A DNA stretch of 64,000 bases from Areca catechu (taxonomy: Eukaryota; Streptophyta; Magnoliopsida; Arecales; Arecaceae). A program made the translations under genes and the position numbers. Positions 58,707-64,000 of this stretch are shown piece after piece (the first letter of the stretch is position 1; every line of letters starts with the position of its first letter). The DNA lies in assembly GCA_021397845.1 (NCBI GenBank), contig JAHSVC010000043.1, positions 682,001-746,000 on the forward strand. Reading direction: 5' to 3'. Below the pieces are notes generated by a model that was not told the DNA's origin, ran no database searches, and saw only the letters and a program-made list of their open reading frames with translations.

Positions 58707-58920
58707 AATATATAACTATAAACATATATTCTATATATATATCTATCTATTAAAGCCAGGGCAAGCATAGAAGGAGAAGCTTGATTTGAAGATAATGGTA
58801 CATCATATTTAAATTCGACATCAATGTGTGGAGCTTAAAATACTTACATAATAAATGCATCCTATCACCAACTAATAGGTAAAGATATTTTTCATTCAGA
58901 ATTACATTAATTCTATTAAG
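58707..58920. repeat. Direct repeat, copy 2 (about 210 bp)
   Basis: Partner of 58,089-58,300: TATATAACTATAAACAT, ATTAAAGCCAGGGCAAGCAT, AGAAGGAGAAGCTTGATTTG, ATAATAAATGCATC. Orientation is the same as copy 1. Confidence 0.8.
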
Positions 58921-59522
58921 GGGAGGGTATGTATTAATCTTAGGTTGCAATCCGTTTGCTTTTTAGCTTCTTCGTTCTTTGCATTTTAATTTTGTAGTAG
59001 TTCTATGTTCTGAATCTTAGAGAAAATAGCTTTGATTTATACAACTATGGTTAGGCTTGTGATAAGGTCGAAGAGTTTACTCTTGACAAACAAAAAAACC
59101 CTCTAATTGATATATGCTAGCCCTAAGCTCTAACTAGCCAGGCTCAAGAAAAAGGTATTTTATCAATATGTGGCCAATAATTAGTTCCATTGGCAGGATC
59201 CAAATCATAATTAGACTAAACTAAGAGTAATCATTAATTTATTTTAAACTCATTTTCTCAAACATATAGTAAGCATATTTCTTTCAATATTCATGTAGTT
59301 TCAAAACAGGTTCAACTTCTCATTTGAAATGCCTCCATCATGCTAATCAGTCATTGTGCTCTGATTAGGCTCAATTTAAATACTTCATGCTTGATCAAAA
59401 ATTTTAAAAATACTTTTATACAAAATGTTGTGCATAATACTTAATATAATGTAAATATAATATGCACAAGTAATTTTTTGTAAATCTCAATTACAAATTT
59501 CTAGGATATTTTGAAATGTAGA

Positions 59523-60681
59523 TGTTGCCGCCTAAATCGCCGTGGCCTGTTGCTGAAGACAAACTTGGATCATGCCCTTGTCGCTCCAGGACCCACCCGC
59601 GTGGTCAGACCTGCAAAATAGAAGAGACCCGGGCCGGTGATCCCGAAGGGGGCACTCCGATGCTCAAGTCAGTGACAATCCAGGAGAATAATCCTCCTGG
59701 TCGAGCCCCATAGATGGACTTCATGCTAGGAGGAGAAGATAATGTACTGGGAGAATATGAATGAGCTGAGAGTAGAGTGAGGGAAGTGGTGGCTGAGAGA
59801 GTTGGAGTTGGAGTTGGGTGGTTGTGCCTGTTGAGACCCCTTCCGGTGGGTCTCCAGTAGCCTAAAGCACATTGTCTCTCAGTTACACACCTGTGTGTCA
59901 CCCTTCGTTGCCCATTAGATTGCTTACCTCCTTCTTGGAACCTTGGGGGACTCCTTTAAGCTAGGATGGCTGCGTGCCAATTGCCTTGGTATCCCCCCTT
60001 GCTTGCACGCACGTGCGGTGACGTTCCATGCCGTGTGCGAGGTCCCTTTCCTTATTCATAACAAGGAACTTATCGTGCACTCTGACATTCTTTCTGGTCA
60101 CTCCATTCTGGAAAACTTGGCAGAGCCTCGATTGGGGGTAGCCACCCCCTATATTCGCATCTCCTGGTTGACTTTCTCTTTTGGGTGGCACAGAAGGTTG
60201 GTAGGGAGCGCAGCACCTCGATCGGGGACCCCTTCCCTTCTAGTGTAAGTGGTAGCTAGGGAAATTATTGCGGCCTGGCGGGCACCTCTCCATGGTCCTT
60301 GGGTGGCTTATCGCCACCCAAGGAAAGCGGTGACGTCCTTTGGATGCTGGTCCCTTCGCTCAAAGTGGGGCCGATCCGGAGAGGCGGAGCTCAACTTCGG
60401 CCAGGGCGTCTCGACCTTGAGAGCCGCCTGGCAAAAGAGTCTGGAGAGGCGGAGCTTGACTTCAGCCAGATGTCTCGACCTCGAGGGAGCCGCCCGGTGA
60501 AGGAGTCTGGAGAGGCAGAGCTTGACTTCGACCAGGCATCTTGACCTCGAGGGAGCTGCCTGGCGAAGGAGTCCGGAGAGGCGGAGCTCGACTTCGGTCA
60601 GGGCATCTTGACCTCGAGGGCCCATCTAGTGAAGGAGCCCGAAGAGAGACATTCGACATGGCAGCTTCCTTCGATGTGGCA
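59523..60681 (-). repeat. 3' LTR of Tat element 2
   Basis: The plus-strand left end is TGTTGCCGCC. The minus strand ends GGCGGCAACA, as in the solo LTR at 42,444. It contains the GGGGGCACTCCGATGC-CAAGTCAGT block. The right end is placed at GATGTGGCA (60,681), with AAGAGGAAGC as polypurine tract on the minus strand just outside. Similarity to the 41.2-kb LTR continues through most of it. Confidence 0.65.
60378..60640. repeat. Tandem array inside the Tat 2 LTR, 65-67 bp unit, four copies
   Basis: Units start GGAGAGGCGGAGCT(C/T)(A/G)ACTTCGG, then TCTCGACCT(C/T)GAG and GCC-CCTGG, about 65-67 bases each. Related sequence (GAGTCGAGCTC / GAGGTCGAGCC) repeats in the LTR at 41.2 kb, so the array is inherent to the family. 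Confidence 0.8.
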
Positions 60682-60722
60682 GCTTCCTCTTACATAGCAT
60701 CTACTGACTGGGTCTGACTTGA

Positions 60723-60971
60723 GAGTGCCGGGCTTCGGGAGTTTCCTGGCTTGGAGTGCCGAGCTTCGGGTGTTTCCAAGCTTGGAGTGCCGGGCTTCAA
60801 GAGTTTCTGGACTTGGAGTGCCGGGCTTCAAGAGTTTCCTAGGCTTGGAGTGCCGGACTTCAGAAGTTTTCGGGCTAGGAGTGCCAGGCTTCAAGAGTTT
60901 CCAGACATGGAGTGCCAGACTTTAGAAGTTTCAAGGCTTAGAGTGCCGGGCTTCAAGAGTTTCCGGGCTTG
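60723..60971. repeat. 31-bp tandem array, eight units, next to the 3' LTR
   Basis: Units of GAGTGCCGGGCTTCAAGAGT followed by TTC-GGGCTTG or similar, 31 bases each, with few differences. It lies between integrase and the polypurine tract of Tat element 2, the hypervariable 3' zone typical of Tat elements. Confidence 0.85.
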
Positions 60972-61061
60972 GCTTGCCAGACTTGGGGTTGGGCATCAAC
61001 ATTCATGCAAGGCAAAGGTGATTTGCATAAAAAGAATCTTTATCATTAATGGAGAAAGGCC

Positions 61062-61562
61062 TTACATTATTGATAATACATTCTGAGATTGTTGGCATTC
61101 TAAGTGCAGGAATCTGGCACCACCCAGCTTCGCTAGGTAGTAGGCTCCTTGGAGAAGAGCCTCGACCACCTTGTAGGGGTCCTCCCAGTTTGGCGAAAGC
61201 TTGATGCACTCCCAGGGTTGCGAGGCTTCAGCTCGGCACAACACCAGGTCGCTTGGATGGAAGATCTTTGGCCTTACCCATGCGTTGTAGTACCGAGCTA
61301 CGCGCTGCCGATAGGCCACCATTTGGAATCGAGCCTTGTCTTTGGTTTTCTCGAGGAGGTCCAAGTTGAGAAGGAGGTAGGCTAGATTTTCTGATTCATG
61401 ATACTATTCCACCTACAGCATTGGCACACCGAGTTCGATAGGGATAACGGCTTTCACACTGAAGACAAGGCTGAAGAGTGTCTCATCCGTGGCCATCCTG
61501 GGTGTTGTGTGTAGGCCCAAAGAATGTATGGAGTTCTTCTGCCCACCTACCCTTGCCCTGGT
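61062..61562 (-). pseudogene. Integrase C-terminal part, Tat element 2
   Basis: Encodes KARFQMVAYRQRVARYYNAW then VRPKIFHPSDLVLCRAEAS, LSPNWEDPYKVVEAL and LQGAYYLAKLGG, the usual Tat integrase tail (Y-R-x-R-V-A-R-Y-Y-N, G-D-L-V-L-R, L-x-P-N-W-E-G-P-Y). It follows integrase core at 63.0-63.4 kb with the solo LTR in between. Confidence 0.8.
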
Positions 61563-62995
61563 TGATGGGGACTAATATGCATGAAATTCTTTTTGTATGT
61601 TTTACATATTGAGTTAGGTGATTAATTCATGAATTTCAGATCAAAATTATTTGTAGGGAATTTTTGTATGAATTTTTGAAGATCAGCATGCAGATTAGAA
61701 CCTAGAAAAGTAGCAAAGAAGGACCGCCGGGGCTGAGAAGCCTCGGTTAGGGCAAGTTCTCCTACAATAATAAGACTGGAGGTAGAGGGGTGTACCTGAC
61801 AACGTCTGAAGTGCCCGTGAAGATCGCAGCGAAGGGATCTCTCGTTCCTCGATGGATGCAGCCTGGAAAACCGAGCCAAAGACCCACGGATACCCGGCTT
61901 TCTGCTCGGTGGTCCGATTGAGGCGTGGCTAGAGTCGTTGGATTCGTAGGAACTCGGGAACCTGCAAACGACCTATCAGGGGTTAGAAAATACAAAGGAG
62001 ATCAAGAAAATAAAGAAAAATAGCAAGGGAAGAAAGTTTTGGAGGGGCTGGAAGGATGGTTAGCGGCAGGAAGATGATTGCAAACACCGGGAAGAAGAAC
62101 TCTCAAACCCTTTATGCACACAGCAGGGTAATCACACAAAGCAATTGAAGAACTCAAGGTTTATTTCATATATCAATCTTCCTTCATAGAAGAGGCTAGG
62201 GTCCTTTAAATAGACCCTTAACCTTGGGCTCCAAGTAAGGGCACATAAGTCTTTACATAAGAATCCTTTTCCCTCTCAACCCTAGCTAGAAAACAAGGAA
62301 ACATTAGGTAGAAAAAATCTCTAAAATTCTCTTGACTTAGCCAACACTCCAAGGATGCCTAGGGGGTGTGTTGGGCTTCTAGGAGCAGCAAGAGGCCGCC
62401 CAAAGGGCTCGGAGCATGGGTTTGGGCCTCTGGAAGCTGGGGTGGCCTGGTAGCCAGGTAGTAGGAATATTCCCTGGTATCTTTCTTTTTTGGGCTTGGG
62501 CTTGGCGCCTGGGCTTGATTTCTTTGTTCTAGGATGCAGATGGACCTCTAAAATCATGGATGCCTTGGTATATGAATATATTTTGGCATCTGGAAGGGAA
62601 CTGGGCATCTGGAGGGTATCTGCAAGGAATCAGGGTTTCTGAATTTTCCTCCTAGGGTCTTCAAATCTTCAAGTTAGGTTGGACTTGGGCTATACTTCCA
62701 TGTCTTCAATCTGGTTGGACTTGGTCTTCACTTGTATGATGTGGTCTTGAGTCTTCAATATGGTTGAATAGGACTCAAAAAATAAAATTAGCTCGACATG
62801 AGCTGACTAACACTGGACTGAACTAGCTCAACATGAGCTGACTAGTACAGAACTGAAACTAAAATACTCAAATAACAACTAAAATGGACTTAGATAGGCT
62901 AAGCCCTTATTATAGATGGACTCATAAATTATTGATCAATTCATAGAGGGTTGAAAAGCCTCTATCTTATTCTGGTGCCTTTGGTGTCCCCACCA
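61563..62995 (-). mobile_element. Solo LTR inserted in Tat 2 integrase
   Basis: CTGGT flanks it exactly (61,558-61,562 and 62,996-63,000). Ends are TGATGGGGAC and GTCCCCACCA, an imperfect inverted pair, as usual for LTRs (TG...CA). It is 1,433 bases with no internal region, so it arose by LTR-LTR recombination. A TATA-like TCTATTTAAAG (complement of 62,204-62,214) suggests minus orientation, judged weakly. A frame at 62,608-62,321 is not a gene. Confidence 0.75.
62204..62214 (-). promoter_or_regulatory. TATA-like box in the solo LTR
   Basis: Minus-strand TCTATTTAAAG, with AACCTTGAG about 45 bases further on. It is the only promoter-like sequence I see in this LTR. Confidence 0.3.
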
Positions 62996-63000
62996 CTGGT

Positions 63001-63600
63001 CCAGCCTAGTCCAAAGTTCTTGGAGGATCGTTTGGTTGGTCACCTCAGCTTCTCTGTTGGTCTGGAGAGTGAGCTACCGAGGTGAAGGATGGTGGATGTC
63101 AAGGTTGACGTAGAACTCCTCGAACTCCCGGTTGTCGAACTATCATTCGTTATCGGTGAAGATGCTATGGCGGAGTCCGAAATGGCAGACGATTGACTTC
63201 CAAAATAACTGACAGACCTTGGCTTCAGTAATCCATGCTAGTGACTCCACCTCCATCCATTTGGTGAAGTAATCGATAGCCACTATCAGGAACTTGCATT
63301 GTCCGGACGCAGGAGGGAAAGACCAAGGATGTCCATCCCCTACCGGGCAAATGGCCAGGGTGCTGAGAGCTGGGAGAGTGGCGCCGAGGGTTGATGCTGT
63401 ATGTGAGCATGGTGTTGGTAGCGGTCGCACCTCCTCACGAAGTCAGTCGTGTCCACCCTCATAGTTTTCCCAGTAGTACCCTTGACGGAGTGCCTTGTAT
63501 ACTAGCATCCTTCCACTGATGTGGTTCTTGTCGAGGCCTTCGTGTATTTCTTGGAGCACGAAGGCAGCCTCCGTGGGTCTCAGGCACTTCAGAGCGGATA
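63001..63600 (-). pseudogene. Integrase N-terminal and core, Tat element 2
   Basis: The frame 63,430-63,143 has SGQCKFLIVAIDYFTKWMEV with the D-Y-F-T-K-W block, then ITEAKVCQLFWKSIVCHFGL and IFTDNE with the second Asp. Upstream on the minus strand, LRQGYYWENYEGGHD and EEVRPLPTPCSHTAST cover the H2C2 region. A frameshift lies near 63,400. Confidence 0.75.
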
Positions 63601-64000
63601 GGAATAGGATTTGCTGTAGAGCTGCCCATTCATCAGGATGAATCGCATGCCTTCTTCCTGACTAGGCCGGTCTCCATGCATCTTCTGGTAAAGTGCCGTC
63701 GGTGATGTATCTGATGTACTGGTCTATCCAGCTCGGCTCCGGGGTGACCTGCTAGATCTCTCCAGGAGCTTCATAGCTTGGATTTTTTAGGTACTCGATG
63801 TAGGTGCTCCCTAGTGATGAGTCTGGCAAGGTCACCAGCCTTGACAGGGCATCGGCACGAGCATTCTCTTCACGAGGAATGTGGGAGATGCTAAACCGCT
63901 GGAAGCCTATCATGCTCAAGCGGACCCTATCACCGAAAGCCTATCATGCTCGAGCGTACCCTCTCCAGGTACTCATCATCTAGGGATCTCAGGCCTCATA
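63601..64000 (-). pseudogene. RNase H to integrase linker, Tat element 2 (partial)
   Basis: Minus-strand reading gives an RANALSRLVTLPDSSLGSTY stretch (complement of about 63,800-63,865) and WIDQYIRYITDGTLP (complement of about 63,685-63,735), the usual linker between the second RNase H and integrase. A short duplication of AGCCTATCATGCTC occurs at about 63,905 and 63,939. The element continues beyond 64,000. Confidence 0.65.

Larger units (their letters stand above)
57251..59522. other. AT-rich DNA with two long direct repeats, no gene
   Basis: It lies upstream of the MULE transposase and may include that element's terminal region. Apart from the direct repeats listed separately I see no recognised feature. 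I did not find a matching terminal inverted repeat on the other side of the PMD gene. Confidence 0.45.
59523..64000 (-). mobile_element. Tat-lineage gypsy element 2, 3' half, runs off the window
   Basis: On the minus strand the window enters within the RNase H/integrase linker and passes integrase, a 3' region with a 31-bp array, a polypurine tract and the 3' LTR (60,681-59,523). A solo LTR of another family interrupts integrase. No antisense ORF like that of element 1 is present between integrase and LTR. The family of the LTR equals that of the solo LTR at 41.2 kb. Confidence 0.7.

Overview
The window looks like intergenic heterochromatin from a large plant nuclear genome. The evidence is a dense, nested set of plant-type transposable elements (Ty1/copia, Ty3/gypsy including Tat and chromovirus types, Mutator-like, CACTA, hAT and Harbinger-type MITEs, a SINE), AT-rich filler and plant-style LTRs. 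The LTR styles (Angela/BARE-like TGTTGGAAATT starts, Tat LTRs with a CTCCGATGC-AAGTCAG block) suggest a monocot, perhaps a palm; that is an inference. I see no intact host gene, rRNA, tRNA or CRISPR array. Nearly every coding region carries stops or frameshifts.

Layout. 1-800: GC-rich block without recognised genes. 2.1-4.0 kb: decayed copia-type LTR carrying a TTA-flanked MITE. 5.1-5.8 kb: Tat-type LTR and minisatellite. 7.4-8.2 kb: gypsy-type LTR whose relative lies at 29.3-30.0 kb. 8.6 kb: CACTA end. 9.4-10.3 kb: copia LTR on the minus strand. 11,093-27,833: an Ale/Retrofit-like copia element bounded by the duplication ATTAC. It is split inside its protease by an Angela/BARE-like minus-strand complex (12.65-24.46 kb) that itself mixes two related subfamilies.

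30.25-38.4 kb: minus-strand Tat-lineage gypsy element with gag, protease, RT, RNase H, integrase, a 3' tandem-repeat array, and an opposite-strand open frame with a likely GT-AG intron. 38.6-38.9 kb: SINE with 7-bp duplication. 40.0-40.2 kb: hAT-type MITE with 8-bp duplication. 41.2-42.4 kb: GC-rich solo LTR. 42.4-44.3 kb: extremely AT-rich DNA.

44.3-57.25 kb: on the minus strand, a Mutator-like (MULE) transposase followed by a plant-mobile-domain (PMD) gene. The PMD gene is cut in two by an 8.35-kb chromovirus-type gypsy element (45,863-54,216). 59.5-64 kb: the 3' half of a second minus-strand Tat element, interrupted inside integrase by a solo LTR with a perfect CTGGT duplication.

How the parts relate. 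Most relationships are insertional. Clear nests are Angela-like inside Ale-like, chromovirus inside PMD, solo LTR inside Tat integrase, and MITE inside LTR. The two arrangements most worth following up are the co-oriented MULE-PMD pair and the spliced antisense frame in the Tat element.
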